Shown: positions 49,500-59,727 of the stretch, one piece after another | Position numbering within the stretch: position 1 is the first letter of the stretch | Layout: the number at the start of each line of letters is the position of its first letter | Assembly: GCF_037572775.1 (NCBI RefSeq) | Contig: NZ_JBBHKA010000001.1 | Coordinates: 3,100,001 to 3,164,000, forward strand | Reading direction: 5' to 3' | Length of the DNA stretch: 64,000 nucleotides | DNA from: Ramlibacter sp. PS4R-6 | Lineage (GTDB): Bacteria > Pseudomonadota > Gammaproteobacteria > Burkholderiales > Burkholderiaceae_C | Notes under the pieces: model-generated | The model's database searches: none | Seen by the model: only the letters and a program-made list of their open reading frames with translations | Told to the model about the DNA's origin: nothing | Made by a program: the position numbers and the translations under genes

Positions 49500-51422
49500 T
49501 CAGGAGCTCTTCCTCACGCGCAGGTACCACTCGCACAGCAGGCGGACCTGGCGGTGCGTGTAGCCCTTCTCGACCATGCGGTTCACGAAGTCCTCGTGCT
49601 TCTTCTGCTCGTCGGCGCTGGCCTTGGCGTTGAAGCTGATGACCGGCAGCAGGTCCTCGGTGTTGGAGAACATCTTCTTCTCGATCACCGTGCGCAGCTT
49701 CTCGTAGCTGGTCCACACCGGGTTCTTGCCCGCATTGTTGGCGCGCGCGCGCAGGACGAAGTTCACGATCTCGTTGCGGAAGTCCTTCGGGTTCGACAGG
49801 CCGGCGGGCTTCTCGATCTTCTCGAGCTCGGCGTTCAGCGCGGCGCGGTCGAAGATCTCGCCGGTGTCCGTGTCGCGGAATTCCTGGTCCTGGATCCAGA
49901 AGTCGGCGTACGTGACGTAGCGGTCGAAGATGTTCTGCCCGTACTCCGAGTAGGACTCGAGGTAGGCCGTCTGGATCTCCTTGCCGATGAACTCCGCGTA
50001 GCGGGCGGCCAGGTGCTCCTTGATGTACGACAGGTACTTCTGCTCCAGCTCGGGCGGGAACTGCTCGCGCTCGATCTGCTGTTCCAGCACGTACATCAGG
50101 TGCACGGGGTTCGCGGCGACCTCGTTCGAGTCGAAGTTGAAGACCTTCGACAGGATCTTGAACGCGAAGCGCGTCGAGATGCCCGTCATGCCTTCGTCGA
50201 CGCCGGCGTAGTCGCGGTACTCCTGGTAGCTCTTGGCCTTGGGGTCCGTGTCCTTCAGGTTGTCGCCGTCGTAGATCAGCGCCTTGCTGAAGATGCTGGA
50301 GTTCTCGGGCTCCTTCAGGCGGGTCAGCACGGAGAACTGCGCCATCATCTTGAGCGTGCCCGGCGCGCAGATCGCATCCTTCAGCGACGAATTGCGAATG
50401 AGCTTGTCGTAGATCTTGACCTCTTCGGTCACGCGCAGGCAGTACGGCACCTTGACGATGTAGATGCGGTCGAGGAACGCCTCGTTGTTCTTGTTGTTCT
50501 TGAAGGCCTTCCACTCGCTTTCGTTCGAGTGCGCCATCACGATGCCGTCGAATGGGATCGCGCCGAAGCCTTCCGTGCCCTTGAAGTTGCCTTCCTGAGT
50601 GGCGGTGAGCAGCGGATGCAGCACCTTGATCGGCGCCTTGAACATTTCGACGAACTCGAGCAGGCCCTGGTTGGCCAGGCACAGGCCGCCGGAGTAGCTG
50701 TAGGCGTCCGGGTCGTCCTGCGCGTACGTCTCGAGCTTGCGGATGTCGATCTTGCCGACCAGCGAGCTGATGTCCTGGTTGTTCTCGTCGCCCGGCTCGG
50801 TCTTGGCGATGCCGCACTGCTTCAGGATGGAGGGATAGCGCTTCACCACGCGGAACTTGCGCACGTCGCCGCCGTATTCCTCCAGGCGCTTGACGGCCCA
50901 GGGCGACAGGATCTTCTGCGTGTAGCGGCGCGCGATGCCGTACTGCTGCTCCAGCAGCGGGCCATCCTCCTCGTTGGAGAACAGGCCCAGCGGCGATTCG
51001 TTGACGGGCGAGCCCTTGAGCGCGTAGAAGGGAACCATCTCCATCAGCTGCTTCAGCCGCTCCGCGATGGACGACTTGCCGCCGCCCACGGGGCCCAGCA
51101 GGTAGAGGATCTGCTTCTTTTCCTCCAGGCCCTGCGCGGCGTGGCGGAAGTGCGAGACGACCTGCTCGATCGGCTCCTCGAGGCCGTAGAAATCCTTGAA
51201 GGCGGGATAGATCCGGATGCTGCGGTTGCCGAAGATGCGCGACAGGCGCTGGTCATGCCGCGTGTCGACCATCTCGGGCTCGCCGATCGCGGCGAGCATG
51301 CGCTCCGCAGCCGTGGCATACGCCATCCTGTCGCGCTTGCAGAGTTCGAGGTACTCCTCCAGCGACAGTTCTTCCTCGCGCGTCTGTTCGTAGCGTGCAA
51401 GGAAATTGCGGATCACATCCAT
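49500..51422 (-). CDS. prkA: PrkA-type AAA protein kinase/protease
   Basis: This 640-residue protein matches PrkA/YeaG. The N-terminal AAA part has Walker A GPVGGGKS at residues 110-117. The C-terminal half is the PrkA domain, with low similarity to cAMP-dependent kinases. B. subtilis PrkA has been described as a Lon-like AAA protease; E. coli YeaG as a kinase of nitrogen-starvation. AAGGAGG is seen 7 bases before ATG at 51422. It leads the operon prkA-yeaH-spoVR. A long in-frame extension upstream is a shadow. Confidence 0.95.
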   Translation of the reverse strand: MDVIRNFLARYEQTREEELSLEEYLELCKRDRMAYATAAERMLAAIGEPEMVDTRHDQRLSRIFGNRSIRIYPAFKDFYGLEEPIEQVVSHFRHAAQGLEEKKQILYLLGPVGGGKSSIAERLKQLMEMVPFYALKGSPVNESPLGLFSNEEDGPLLEQQYGIARRYTQKILSPWAVKRLEEYGGDVRKFRVVKRYPSILKQCGIAKTEPGDENNQDISSLVGKIDIRKLETYAQDDPDAYSYSGGLCLANQGLLEFVEMFKAPIKVLHPLLTATQEGNFKGTEGFGAIPFDGIVMAHSNESEWKAFKNNKNNEAFLDRIYIVKVPYCLRVTEEVKIYDKLIRNSSLKDAICAPGTLKMMAQFSVLTRLKEPENSSIFSKALIYDGDNLKDTDPKAKSYQEYRDYAGVDEGMTGISTRFAFKILSKVFNFDSNEVAANPVHLMYVLEQQIEREQFPPELEQKYLSYIKEHLAARYAEFIGKEIQTAYLESYSEYGQNIFDRYVTYADFWIQDQEFRDTDTGEIFDRAALNAELEKIEKPAGLSNPKDFRNEIVNFVLRARANNAGKNPVWTSYEKLRTVIEKKMFSNTEDLLPVISFNAKASADEQKKHEDFVNRMVEKGYTHRQVRLLCEWYLRVRKSS

Positions 51423-51881
51423 GAAGAGACCTCCTTCGTGTACGTTGCGCGGTGCCTCTGCAGGGGGGCCGCGAGGCTGTGCCACTGTACTCCCGAAGCA
51501 CGGGGGCCGCTGCGTTCCGTCTGTAAGAGCATTTCCGGGTTCACTGTAGGTGAACGGTAGATAAAAACAAGAGGGCCCGGTTCCCTGTGGAGCCCCTAGG
51601 GAAAGCGCGGGTGGCGCCCCGGCGGATCGCGCGTTGAGAAGGCTCGCGCGTGCGCGCTTTCGCGCACGCCTGTCGCGCGTCGAACACACGCGCACGCCGT
51701 CAGGGTTCGTGCAGCATGCCGGCCCGCGGCCGGCATCGTCCTTGCGTGCACCGACCGTTTGCCTTTCGTCGCTTCGCGGCCGCCGCCGGGCGCCCACCTG
51801 CTTAAGTCTTTTCCCTAGGCCTGTAGGACAACGCCGCGTTCCGGCCACGGGCCGCGGACGGCGCCGCCACAATGCGCAGCG
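51423..51881. other. 459-bp intergenic region between prkA and the histidine kinase gene
   Basis: No gene is supported here. A perfect dyad GTTCAC-TGTAG-GTGAAC lies at 51539-51555, about 117-133 bp before the prkA start, and is a good regulator-site candidate. A second dyad, GCGTGCGCG-CTTT-CGCGCACGC (51648-51669, 9-bp stem), has no T run. An AT-rich patch at about 51559-51571 (TAGATAAAAACAA) is the best promoter candidate on the minus strand, reading as TTGTTTTTATCTA. No sigma-54 consensus was found. Confidence 0.5.
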
Positions 51882-53039
51882 ATGCAAGGGAGAATGAGAT
51901 CGGCGGCCGCCGAAACGCGCGTCGCCACGGCCGCCCGGCCGAAGGAAGCCGACGCGCGCGGGCTGCTCGACGTCGCCGTCGAAGCGCTGGTCGTGCTGGG
52001 CGCCGCGACCGAGGTCCTCTACTGGAACGCCGGCGCGCAGCGCATCTTCGGCTTCGACCGCGACGAAGCGATGGGGCGCGTGTTCCCCGAGCTGCTGGGG
52101 CCCGGCGCTGCACTGCGGCAGGACGTGATGCACCACCTGCAGGCACTCGGCGAGTGGGCCGGCGAGCTCTACTGCGTGGCCGCGGACGGCCGCGTGGTGC
52201 AGGCGCAATGCCGGTGCACCGCACGCCTGGACGCGCGCGGCCGCATCGCCGCCATCTTCTGCGCCCTCAGCGACGTCACCGAGCAGCGCCGTGCCGAGAA
52301 GGAGATCGTGCTGCTGCACAACGTGATGGAGCAGCGCATCCAGCGCCGCACGGCGGAGCTGGAAGAGAGCAACGAGGACCTGCGGGGCTTCGCCTACTCG
52401 CTGGCGCACGACCTGCGCGCGCCGCTGGCCTCCATCGACGGGTTCTCCGCGCAGCTCGAGCTGCGCCTGGCCGGGACGCTCGACGAGAGGAACGCCCATT
52501 ACCTGCGCCGCGTGCGTGCGGGCGTGCAGCTGATGTCCGACCTGACCGACGCGCTGCTCGGGCTCGCGGACGTGGCCAATGCCGAACTCCTGCACCAGCG
52601 CGTGGACTTGTCGAACGTGGCCCGCGCCGTCACCGAACGCCTGCGCGAATCCCAGCCCGAACGCGACGTGACCGTGGTCGTGGAGGACACACCGGCCGTC
52701 AATGGCGACGTGCGCCTGCTCACCGACGTGCTGCAGAACCTGATGGGCAATGCGTGGAAGTTCACGTCGAAGACCGCGCAACCGCGCATCGAGTTCGGCG
52801 GCGCGCCCACGGCACACGGCCCCTTCGCCTTCCACGTCAAGGACAACGGCGCCGGTTTCGAGCCCGCGTATGCGTACAAATTGTTCGGCCCGTTCCAGCG
52901 CCTGCACGCCGCCCATGAATTCGGGGGCACCGGCATCGGCCTGGCGATGGTGCGCAAGATCGTGTCGCGCCACGGCGGGCGCGTGTGGGCCGAGGCGAAG
53001 CCCGGCGAAGGCGCGAGTTTCTTCTTTACGCTCGGCTGA
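51882..53039 (+). CDS. PAS-domain sensor histidine kinase (no membrane segment)
   Basis: The 385-residue protein has a PAS domain (about residues 28-140, with VLYWNAGAQRIFGFDRDEAMGR), a HisKA domain with the phospho-acceptor in YSLAHDLRAPLASIDGF, and a HATPase_c domain with the N box (LQNLMGNAWKFT), G1 (DNGAGF), F (FGPFQR) and G2 (GTGIGLAM) boxes. No transmembrane helix is seen, so it senses something in the cytoplasm. No response regulator is adjacent. Two ATGs (51882, 51894) lie near the ribosome site; the first is used. Its stop abuts that of gudD. Confidence 0.88.
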   Translation: MQGRMRSAAAETRVATAARPKEADARGLLDVAVEALVVLGAATEVLYWNAGAQRIFGFDRDEAMGRVFPELLGPGAALRQDVMHHLQALGEWAGELYCVAADGRVVQAQCRCTARLDARGRIAAIFCALSDVTEQRRAEKEIVLLHNVMEQRIQRRTAELEESNEDLRGFAYSLAHDLRAPLASIDGFSAQLELRLAGTLDERNAHYLRRVRAGVQLMSDLTDALLGLADVANAELLHQRVDLSNVARAVTERLRESQPERDVTVVVEDTPAVNGDVRLLTDVLQNLMGNAWKFTSKTAQPRIEFGGAPTAHGPFAFHVKDNGAGFEPAYAYKLFGPFQRLHAAHEFGGTGIGLAMVRKIVSRHGGRVWAEAKPGEGASFFFTLG

Positions 53040-54365
53040 TCAGCGCACCATGCACGGGCGCTTCGGGTCGAACTTCCAGTTCGGCACGAGGAACTGCATC
53101 GCGATGGCGTCGTCGCGCGCGCCCAGGCCGTGCTGCTGGTACAGCGCGTTGGCCTTCTCGACTTCGGCCATGTCCAGCTCGATGCCCAGGCCCGGCTTCT
53201 TCGGCACCTGCACGTAGCCGCCTTCGATCCTCAAGGGATCCTTCGTCAGGCGCTGGCCGTCCTGCCAGATCCAGTGCGTGTCGATGGCCGTGACCTTGCC
53301 CGGCGCCGCCGCGCCGACGTGCGTGAACATCGCCAGCGAGATGTCGAAGTGGTTGTTGGAGTGCGAGCCCCAGGTCAGGCCCCAGTCGCGGCAGGTCTGC
53401 GCCACGCGCACGGAGCCCTGCATCGTCCAGAAGTGCGGGTCGGCCAGAGGGATGTCCACGGCCTGCAGCGACAGCGCGTGCGCGAGCTGCCGCCAGTCGG
53501 TCGCGACCATGTTCGTGGCCGTGGGCAGGCCGGTGGCGCGGCGGAATTCGGCCATCACCTCGCGGCCCGAGAAGCCCTCCTCCGCGCCGCACGGGTCTTC
53601 GGCGTAGGCCACGACGCCGCGCATCTTCGTGCCCAGGCGGATCGCGTCCTTGAGCAGCCAGCCGCCGTTCGGGTCGAGCGTCACGCGCGCCTCGGGGAAG
53701 CGCTCGTGCAAGGCCGTCACCGCTTCGACTTCCGCGTCGCCACTGAGCACGCCGCCTTTCAGCTTGAAGTCCTGGAAGCCGTAGCGCTTCTGGGCCGCCT
53801 CGGCCAGGCGCACCACGGCTTCGGGTGTCATCGCCTCTTCGTGGCGCACGCGCAGCCAGTCGTCCTTCGCGTCCGGCTCGCTCGCATACGGCAGGTGGGT
53901 CTTCCGGCGGTCGCCGACGAAGAACAGGTAGCCGAGCATCTGCACAGCGTCGCGCTGCTGGCCCTCGCCGAGGAGTGCTGCCACCGGCAGGCCCATGTGC
54001 TGGCCCTGCAGGTCGAGCAGCGCCGATTCCACCGCCGTCACGGCATGGATGGTCGTGCGCAGGTCGAAGGTCTGCAGGCCGCGCCCGCCCGCGTCGCGGT
54101 CGGCGAACTTCGTGCGCATCGCCGCCAGGATGGCATTGAGGTTGCCGATCGACTGGCCTTCGACCAGCGGCCGCGCATCCTCCAGCGTCTGGCGGATTTT
54201 CTCGCCGCCCGGCACTTCGCCGACGCCCACGTTGCCCGCGCTGTCGGTCGCGATGACGATGTTGCGGGTGAAGAAAGGCGCGTGCGCGCCGGAGAGGTTG
54301 AGCAGCATGCCGTCGCGGCCGGCAACCGGCACGACCCGCATCTGCTGGATCTGGGGCAGGGACAT
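53040..54365 (-). CDS. gudD: Glucarate dehydratase
   Basis: This 441-residue enolase-superfamily enzyme dehydrates D-glucarate (and L-idarate) to 5-dehydro-4-deoxyglucarate. The catalytic [25 protein letters not shown] and [16 protein letters not shown] motifs are all present, giving the Lys bases, metal ligands and His base. Size is right for GudD (446 in E. coli). It is the last gene of the minus-strand operon, 16 bp after garD. Confidence 0.94.
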   Translation of the reverse strand: MSLPQIQQMRVVPVAGRDGMLLNLSGAHAPFFTRNIVIATDSAGNVGVGEVPGGEKIRQTLEDARPLVEGQSIGNLNAILAAMRTKFADRDAGGRGLQTFDLRTTIHAVTAVESALLDLQGQHMGLPVAALLGEGQQRDAVQMLGYLFFVGDRRKTHLPYASEPDAKDDWLRVRHEEAMTPEAVVRLAEAAQKRYGFQDFKLKGGVLSGDAEVEAVTALHERFPEARVTLDPNGGWLLKDAIRLGTKMRGVVAYAEDPCGAEEGFSGREVMAEFRRATGLPTATNMVATDWRQLAHALSLQAVDIPLADPHFWTMQGSVRVAQTCRDWGLTWGSHSNNHFDISLAMFTHVGAAAPGKVTAIDTHWIWQDGQRLTKDPLRIEGGYVQVPKKPGLGIELDMAEVEKANALYQQHGLGARDDAIAMQFLVPNWKFDPKRPCMVR

Positions 54366-54381
54366 GGGAGAAAAAGGAGTG

Positions 54382-55953
54382 TCAGGTCACGGGCGCGGGG
54401 TTGAACAGCACCAGTGCGTTGTGGAGTTTCCAGTGCTCGGCCCAGGTCTGCCGGCGGCCGCTCGCCACGTCGAGCATCAGGCGGAACAGTTCCCAGCCCA
54501 CCTCCTCGACGGTCTTCGTGCCGTCGGCGATGGTGCCGGCGTTCAGGTCGATGAGGTCGTGCCAGCGCTTCGCGAGTTCCGTGCGCGTGGCCACCTTGAT
54601 CACGGGGACCTCGGCCAGGCCGTACGGCGTGCCGCGGCCGGTGGTGAACACGTGCAGGTTCATGCCCGCGGCCGTCTGCAGCGTGCCGCAGATGAAATCG
54701 CTGGCGGGCGTGGCCGCGAAGAACAGGCCGCGGCGGCCGCCCACGCGCTCGCCGGGCTTGATCACGCCGGCGATCGACGCGCTGCCCGACTTGACGATGG
54801 AGCCCATCGCCTTCTCGACGATGTTGGACAGGCCGCCCTTCTTGTTGCCGGGCGTCGTGTTGGCGCTGCGGTCCACGCTGCCGCGCGTGAGGTAGTCGTC
54901 GTACCAGGCCATCTCCTTCACGATGTCCCGGGCCACGTCCGCGTTCACGGCGCGCGAGGTGAGCTGGTCGACGGCGTCGCGCACTTCGGTGACTTCCGAG
55001 AACATCACCGTCGCTCCGGCGCGCACCAACAGGTCCGTGCAATACCCGACGGCAGGGTTCGCCGTGACGCCGGAGAAGGCATCGCTGCCGCCGCATTGCA
55101 CGCCGACCACCAGCTCGCTCGCCGGCACGGTCTCGCGCTGGCGCGCGTTGAGCTTTTCGAGGTGCGGGATCGCGCCTTGCACCACCGAGTCGATCATCGA
55201 CATGAAGCTGGTGTGCTTCTCGTCCTGCAGCACGATGACGTCGAGCGCGGGCTCTTCCTTCATCTCGACCGAGATCGCCACCGGGAAGGTGCCGGGCGGG
55301 ATCAGGCGCTCGGGCTGGAGCTTTTCGCAGCCCAAGCTCACCACCATCACCTCGCCCCCGAAGTTCGGGTTGAGCGTGATGTTGCGAAGCGTACGGATGG
55401 GAATCTCGGCATCGGGCGCGTCGATGGCGACGCCGCAGCCGTAGCCGTGTTCCAGCGGCACGACGCCGTCGACGTTGGGATAGCGCGGGAGCAGCTCATG
55501 GCGGATGCGCTCGGCCGCGAAGCGCGCCACGCCCGCGACGCACTGCACCGTCTGCGTGATCGCCAGCAGGTTGCGCGTGCCGACCGAGCCGTCGGCGTTG
55601 CGGAAGCCCTGGAAGGTGTAGCCCTGGAGCGGCTCGGCGTGGGGCGCCGGCCGGTTGGCGATGGGCAGGGAGCGCAAGTCGGCCGCGGCCGGCATGCGCA
55701 GCAGCCGCTCGTGCACCCAGCTGCCGGCGGGGATGTCCTTCAGCGCGTAGCCGATGACGACGTCGTAGCGCCGCACCTCGCCGCCTTCGGGGATGGCCTC
55801 GAGCGACACCTTGTGCCCTTGCGGCACGCGCTCGCGCAGCACCACGCCGCCGGCGAACGCGGCGCCCGCCTCCAGCCCGCCGTCGTTCGCGACGATGGCG
55901 ACGTTGTCCCGGTCGTGCAGGCGGATCCAGCGCGGGCTGTCCATCGCCGTCAT
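54382..55953 (-). CDS. garD: Galactarate dehydratase (GarD/UxaA family)
   Basis: This 523-residue protein equals E. coli GarD in length. It has an N-terminal SAF domain (about 1-95), then the UxaA/GarD catalytic domains with [30 protein letters not shown] and [19 protein letters not shown]. It dehydrates galactarate to the same keto-deoxy acid as GudD. ATG at 55953 is taken; the next ATG, 3 codons on, is also possible. Start is 5 bp from the receptor gene stop. Confidence 0.9.
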   Translation of the reverse strand: MTAMDSPRWIRLHDRDNVAIVANDGGLEAGAAFAGGVVLRERVPQGHKVSLEAIPEGGEVRRYDVVIGYALKDIPAGSWVHERLLRMPAAADLRSLPIANRPAPHAEPLQGYTFQGFRNADGSVGTRNLLAITQTVQCVAGVARFAAERIRHELLPRYPNVDGVVPLEHGYGCGVAIDAPDAEIPIRTLRNITLNPNFGGEVMVVSLGCEKLQPERLIPPGTFPVAISVEMKEEPALDVIVLQDEKHTSFMSMIDSVVQGAIPHLEKLNARQRETVPASELVVGVQCGGSDAFSGVTANPAVGYCTDLLVRAGATVMFSEVTEVRDAVDQLTSRAVNADVARDIVKEMAWYDDYLTRGSVDRSANTTPGNKKGGLSNIVEKAMGSIVKSGSASIAGVIKPGERVGGRRGLFFAATPASDFICGTLQTAAGMNLHVFTTGRGTPYGLAEVPVIKVATRTELAKRWHDLIDLNAGTIADGTKTVEEVGWELFRLMLDVASGRRQTWAEHWKLHNALVLFNPAPVT

Positions 55954-55958
55954 TGTGC

Positions 55959-56915
55959 TCAGTCCGCGGTGATCTTGCGCGTCTCGATCAGCTGTTTCCA
56001 GCGGGCGTACTCGACCGCCTGGAACCTGCCGAACTGCTCGGGCGTGTTGCCGACGATCTCGAAGCCCTGCGCGACGAGCTTTTCCTTCACGGCGGGGTCG
56101 TTCAGCGACTCGACGATGGCCTTGTGCAACTGGGCCTTCACGTCGGCGGGGATGCCCTTGGGCGCCGCGACGGCCTGCCACGATTGCACTTCGGCGCCCT
56201 TGACGCCCTGCTCGGCGAGCGTGGGGATGTCAGGCAGCAGCGCATTTCGCTTCTCGGATGCGACACCGATGGCGCGCACCTTGCCGCTCTTGATGTGCTG
56301 GATGATGCTGTTGATGTTGACGAAGGCGGCGTCGACTTGCGCGCCGAGCAGGTCGTTGATGGCGGGGCCGCCGCCCTTGTACGGGATGTGCAGGCCTTCG
56401 GTGCCGCTTTGCTGCCACAGGAGTTCGGCGGAGAGGTGGTCGGACGAGCCGTTGCCCGACGACGCGAAGCTCACCTTGCCCGGCGTCTTCTTCAGCGCGG
56501 CGAGCATGTCGGCGAGGTTCTTGATCGGGGAAGCAGCCGGCACGACCAGCACGTTGGGCGCCTGCACGGCCACGGTGATCGGGTCGAAGTCCTTCAGCGC
56601 GTCGTACTGCACGCCCTTGATGAGGTGCGGCGCGATGACGAAGGGGCCGAGCGACGATACGAACAGCGTGTAGCCGTCGGCCGGCGCGCGCTTGACGAAC
56701 GCGGCGCCGATGGTGCCGGTGGCGCCGGCCTTGTTGTCGATGACCCAGGTGCCGCCGAGTTTTTCCTGCAGCTTCTGCGACAGCACGCGCGCGATGGCGT
56801 CGGTGGAGCCGCCCGGCGGGAAGGGCACGACCAGCGTGACGGGCTTGTCGGGATAGGCGAAGGCGCTGGCGGCCGTGAGGGCCGCCGCGACGAACGCGAA
56901 CAATGCTTTTTTCAT
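55959..56915 (-). CDS. Bug-family receptor (TctC-like) in the aldarate operon
   Basis: This 318-residue receptor has a signal peptide (after ASAFA, about 20) and Bug signatures [19 protein letters not shown] and [11 protein letters not shown]. It lies between garD and kdgD, so an aldarate or related sugar acid is the likely ligand. No adjacent TctAB. Confidence 0.9.
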   Translation of the reverse strand: MKKALFAFVAAALTAASAFAYPDKPVTLVVPFPPGGSTDAIARVLSQKLQEKLGGTWVIDNKAGATGTIGAAFVKRAPADGYTLFVSSLGPFVIAPHLIKGVQYDALKDFDPITVAVQAPNVLVVPAASPIKNLADMLAALKKTPGKVSFASSGNGSSDHLSAELLWQQSGTEGLHIPYKGGGPAINDLLGAQVDAAFVNINSIIQHIKSGKVRAIGVASEKRNALLPDIPTLAEQGVKGAEVQSWQAVAAPKGIPADVKAQLHKAIVESLNDPAVKEKLVAQGFEIVGNTPEQFGRFQAVEYARWKQLIETRKITAD

Positions 56916-56930
56916 GGGAAGTCTCCTGGT

Positions 56931-57845
56931 TTACTGCTGCGAACCGAGCCGGGCGATCAACGCCTTCAGCTCTTCCATCTCGTCGGGCTTCAGGTCCGTG
57001 AGCGGCGCGCGCACGGGGCCCGCGTCATGGCCGACGATCTTCGCGCCGGCCTTGACGATGCTGACCGCGTAGCCCTGGCCCTTGTTGCGGATCTCCAGGT
57101 AGGGCATGAAGAAGTCGCGCAGCAGGCGGTGCTGCGTGGCCATGTCGTCCGTGCGCACGGCTTCGTAGAACTGCATCGCGGTGCGCGGGATGAAGTTGAA
57201 CACCGCGGACGAGTACACCGGCGTGCCCAGCGCCTTGTACGCGGCGGCGTACACCTCCGCCGTCGGCAGGCCGCCGAGGTAGGAGAAGCGGTCGCCCATG
57301 CGCATGTAGATCTGCGTCATCAGCTCGATGTCGCCGATGCCGTCCTTGAAGCCCACGAGGTTGGGGCAGCGCTCGGCCAGCTTCGCCAGCGTCCCGGGCT
57401 GCAGCCGGGCCTGGCCGCGGTTGTAGACGATCACGCCGAACTTCACGCTCTTGCACACTGCTTCGACGTGCGCGGCCAGGCCTTCCTGGCCGGCTTCGGT
57501 GAGGTAGTGCGGAAGCAGCAGGATGCCGTGCGCGCCGGCTTCTTCGGCGGCCTTCGCGCACTGGATCGCGAAGCGCGTCGGGCCGCCGGTACCCGCGATG
57601 ATCGGCACCTTGCCGCGGCAGGTGTCCACCGCCGCCTTGATGATGCGCGGGTACTCGTCGCCGGTGAGCGAGAAGAACTCGCCCGTGCCGCCGGCGGCGA
57701 AGAGCGCCGTGGCGCCGTAGGGCGCGAGCCATTCGAGGCGGGCGCGGTAGCCCTTCTCGTGGAAGTTGCCGTCGCTGTCGAAGTCGGTCAGCGGAAAGGA
57801 CAGCAGCCCGGAGCTGATGGTTTGCTTGAGGTCCTGGGGATTCAT
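56931..57845 (-). CDS. kdgD: 5-dehydro-4-deoxyglucarate dehydratase
   Basis: This 304-residue DapA-family protein matches KdgD, which dehydrates and decarboxylates 5-dehydro-4-deoxyglucarate to 2-oxoglutarate semialdehyde. The Schiff-base lysine is Lys167 (GFKDGIGD), the Tyr relay is Tyr141 (VIVYNRG), and GGTGEFFSL (52-60) is the carboxylate-binding loop. The dehydrogenase that would finish the pathway is not in the window. It is preceded by the second receptor gene with a 5-bp gap. Confidence 0.93.
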   Translation of the reverse strand: MNPQDLKQTISSGLLSFPLTDFDSDGNFHEKGYRARLEWLAPYGATALFAAGGTGEFFSLTGDEYPRIIKAAVDTCRGKVPIIAGTGGPTRFAIQCAKAAEEAGAHGILLLPHYLTEAGQEGLAAHVEAVCKSVKFGVIVYNRGQARLQPGTLAKLAERCPNLVGFKDGIGDIELMTQIYMRMGDRFSYLGGLPTAEVYAAAYKALGTPVYSSAVFNFIPRTAMQFYEAVRTDDMATQHRLLRDFFMPYLEIRNKGQGYAVSIVKAGAKIVGHDAGPVRAPLTDLKPDEMEELKALIARLGSQQ

Positions 57846-57850
57846 GGATG

Positions 57851-58813
57851 TCAATCGAGCTTGATGTTGGCTTGCGCGACGACGGTGGCCCAGCGCGCGC
57901 GCTCCTGGTTGAAGAACTTGTCCTGTTCGGCGGGCGTCATGGTCACCACTTCGGCGCCCTGCCCCGCCAGCCGCGCGCGCACGTCGGGCGTGCGGATGGC
58001 CTTGATCAATTCGGCATTGAGGCGCTGGATGACGGGCTCGGGCGTGCCTTGCGCGACCAGCACGCCTTGCCACGTGCCGGATTCGAAACCGGTGACGCCC
58101 TGCTCGGCGATGGTCGGCGTCTCGCCGATCAGCGGCATGCGCGTCTTCTTCGACACGCCCAGCAGCTTGAGCTTGCCGCTCTGCACGTGCGGATACGTGG
58201 CGAGCATGCCGTTCATCATCACTTCGGTCTGGCCGCCGATGGTGTCCTGGATCGCCTGCGCGCCGCCCTTGTACGGCACGTACTGCCACTTGGCGCCGGT
58301 GGCGCGCTCGACCGCGACGCCGGCGAGGTGCGGCGCACCGCCCACGGCCGACACGGCGAAGTTCAGCGCCTTCGTCTTCGACAGGGCGACCAGTTCCTTG
58401 AGGTTGTTCGCCGGCACCGAAGGGTGCACCACCAGCAGGTGCGGCGAATACGCCAGCATGGTCACGCCGCGCAGGTCCTTCGAGGGGTCGAACGACAGCT
58501 TGGTGTAGACCGACGGGCTGATCGCCAGCGCGCCGACGTCGCAGAGCAGGAAGGTGTAGCCGTCGGCCGGGGCCTTCGCGACCATCTCCGCGCCGAGGTT
58601 GCCGTTGGCGCCGGCGCGGTTCTCGACGACCACCGTCACCTTCAGCGATTCGGCCAGCTGGTTGCTGATCGCGCGGGCGATGATGTCCGAGGAGCCGCCC
58701 GGCGGGTACGGGACGATGATCCGGATCGGCTTGGAAGGCCACGCCGATTGGGCGGAAGCGGTGGCGGCGGCGAAGGCTGCGGAGGCAGCCAGCATCTGGC
58801 GTCGGGTGATCAT
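57851..58813 (-). CDS. Bug-family receptor (TctC-like), first gene of the aldarate operon
   Basis: This 320-residue receptor has the leader [22 protein letters not shown] and the Bug signatures [19 protein letters not shown] and [16 protein letters not shown] is 6 bases before ATG at 58813; a more upstream ATG falls inside the operator dyad and is not used. Two different receptors in one operon suggests uptake of more than one aldarate or stereoisomer. Confidence 0.9.
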   Translation of the reverse strand: MITRRQMLAASAAFAAATASAQSAWPSKPIRIIVPYPPGGSSDIIARAISNQLAESLKVTVVVENRAGANGNLGAEMVAKAPADGYTFLLCDVGALAISPSVYTKLSFDPSKDLRGVTMLAYSPHLLVVHPSVPANNLKELVALSKTKALNFAVSAVGGAPHLAGVAVERATGAKWQYVPYKGGAQAIQDTIGGQTEVMMNGMLATYPHVQSGKLKLLGVSKKTRMPLIGETPTIAEQGVTGFESGTWQGVLVAQGTPEPVIQRLNAELIKAIRTPDVRARLAGQGAEVVTMTPAEQDKFFNQERARWATVVAQANIKLD

Positions 58814-58825
58814 CGTGGGCACCTC

Positions 58826-58849
58826 ATGTTGTCGGTCATCATACAACAT
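58826..58849. promoter_or_regulatory. Operator candidate for GntR upstream of the aldarate operon
   Basis: ATGTTGT-N10-ACAACAT is a perfect 7-bp dyad 12 bp before the first gene of the operon. On the minus strand it contains GTTGTATGATGAC, which matches GTTGTCGTACGAC in front of udh at 9 of 13 positions. The shared pattern GTTGTnnnAyGAC fits FadR-subfamily GntR sites. Confidence 0.6.
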
Positions 58850-58892
58850 AGCCCGGACTTCGGGCGATGTGGGGAACGCGTATCCGTAACCT

Positions 58893-59681
58893 TCAGCCCG
58901 CCAAGGGGGTGCCGGCAGCTTCCTGGGCCCGGCGCAGGCGCTCGCGGCTGTTGGTCAGGTGCAGGCGCATCGCCGCCCTCGCCGCCTCGGGGTCGCGCCG
59001 GGCGATCGCGTCGTAGATTTCCTCGTGCTCGCGCGACAGGCGGCGGTGGTACTGCGACCAGTCTTCGCGCGCGATCTTCGACGAGTTGATGCGCGCGCGC
59101 GGGATCAGCGTGGCGCCCAGGTGGCTCATGATGTCCGCGAAATAACGGTTGCCCGTGGCCACGGCGATGAGGTGGTGGAAGCGGAAATCGGGGCCGACGG
59201 TGTCCTTGCTGCCCGTGTCGCCGGCGGCCAGTTCGTCGAGCGCGCGGCGCATCTCGTTGAGCTGCTCTTCGGTGCGGCGCGCAGCGGCAAGCCCGGCCGA
59301 TTCCGTCTCCAGGCTGATGCGCAGCTCGAGCACCGCGAGGACGTCGACGGCGGTCGCGATCTCGGCCGGGTCGATGCGGAAACCGCTGGGCGCGGGCGGC
59401 TCCAGCACGAAGGTGCCGACGCCGTGGCGCGTCTCGACGAGCGACGAGGCCTGCAGCTTCGACAGCGCCTCGCGCACGACCGTGCGGCTGACGCCCCACT
59501 CGCGCATGATTTCGGCCTCGGTCGGCAGCTTGTCGCCGGGCTTGAGCTTGCGGTCGCGGATGCGCGCGCCGATGCCGTCGACCAGCTCGCTGGCCAGGTT
59601 GCGCAGGCGGCGGCGCGGACCGGGCTCGACCGGCGCCGGTTCGGGATTGACCGAAGCTTTGGCGGTTGACACCTTGGACAC
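58893..59681 (-). CDS. FadR-subfamily GntR transcriptional regulator
   Basis: This 262-residue protein has a GntR winged helix (about residues 25-95, with GDKLPTEAEIMREWGVSRTVVREALSKL) and an FCD effector domain with conserved metal-type His residues (FRFHHLIAVATGN and LSREHEEIYDAI). GTG at 59681 or 59672 is the start; a longer in-frame reading is an artefact over udh. Placed between the aldarate and uronate transcription units, it most likely represses both until a sugar acid or keto acid binds. Confidence 0.88.
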   Translation of the reverse strand: MSKVSTAKASVNPEPAPVEPGPRRRLRNLASELVDGIGARIRDRKLKPGDKLPTEAEIMREWGVSRTVVREALSKLQASSLVETRHGVGTFVLEPPAPSGFRIDPAEIATAVDVLAVLELRISLETESAGLAAARRTEEQLNEMRRALDELAAGDTGSKDTVGPDFRFHHLIAVATGNRYFADIMSHLGATLIPRARINSSKIAREDWSQYHRRLSREHEEIYDAIARRDPEAARAAMRLHLTNSRERLRRAQEAAGTPLAG

Positions 59682-59705
59682 GGCCTCATCATAATCAAAT
59701 TCTAC

Positions 59706-59715
59706 GTCGTACGAC
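59706..59715. promoter_or_regulatory. Operator candidate for GntR upstream of udh
   Basis: GTCGTACGAC is a perfect 10-bp palindrome within the longer TTGTCGTACGACG on the minus strand. It lies between the gntR start and the udh start (12 bp before the udh ATG), so a bound protein could control both. Confidence 0.6.
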
Positions 59716-59727
59716 AACTGACGACCT

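Noticed and set aside
46650..51422. SpoVR taken as evidence of a spore-forming organism
   Set aside because: SpoVR homologues occur widely in non-sporulating proteobacteria together with PrkA and YeaH, as here.
51423..51500. Sigma-54-type promoter before prkA (TGGCAC on the minus strand)
   Set aside because: The -24-like TGGCAC is present but the expected TTGCW at -12 is absent at the required spacing.
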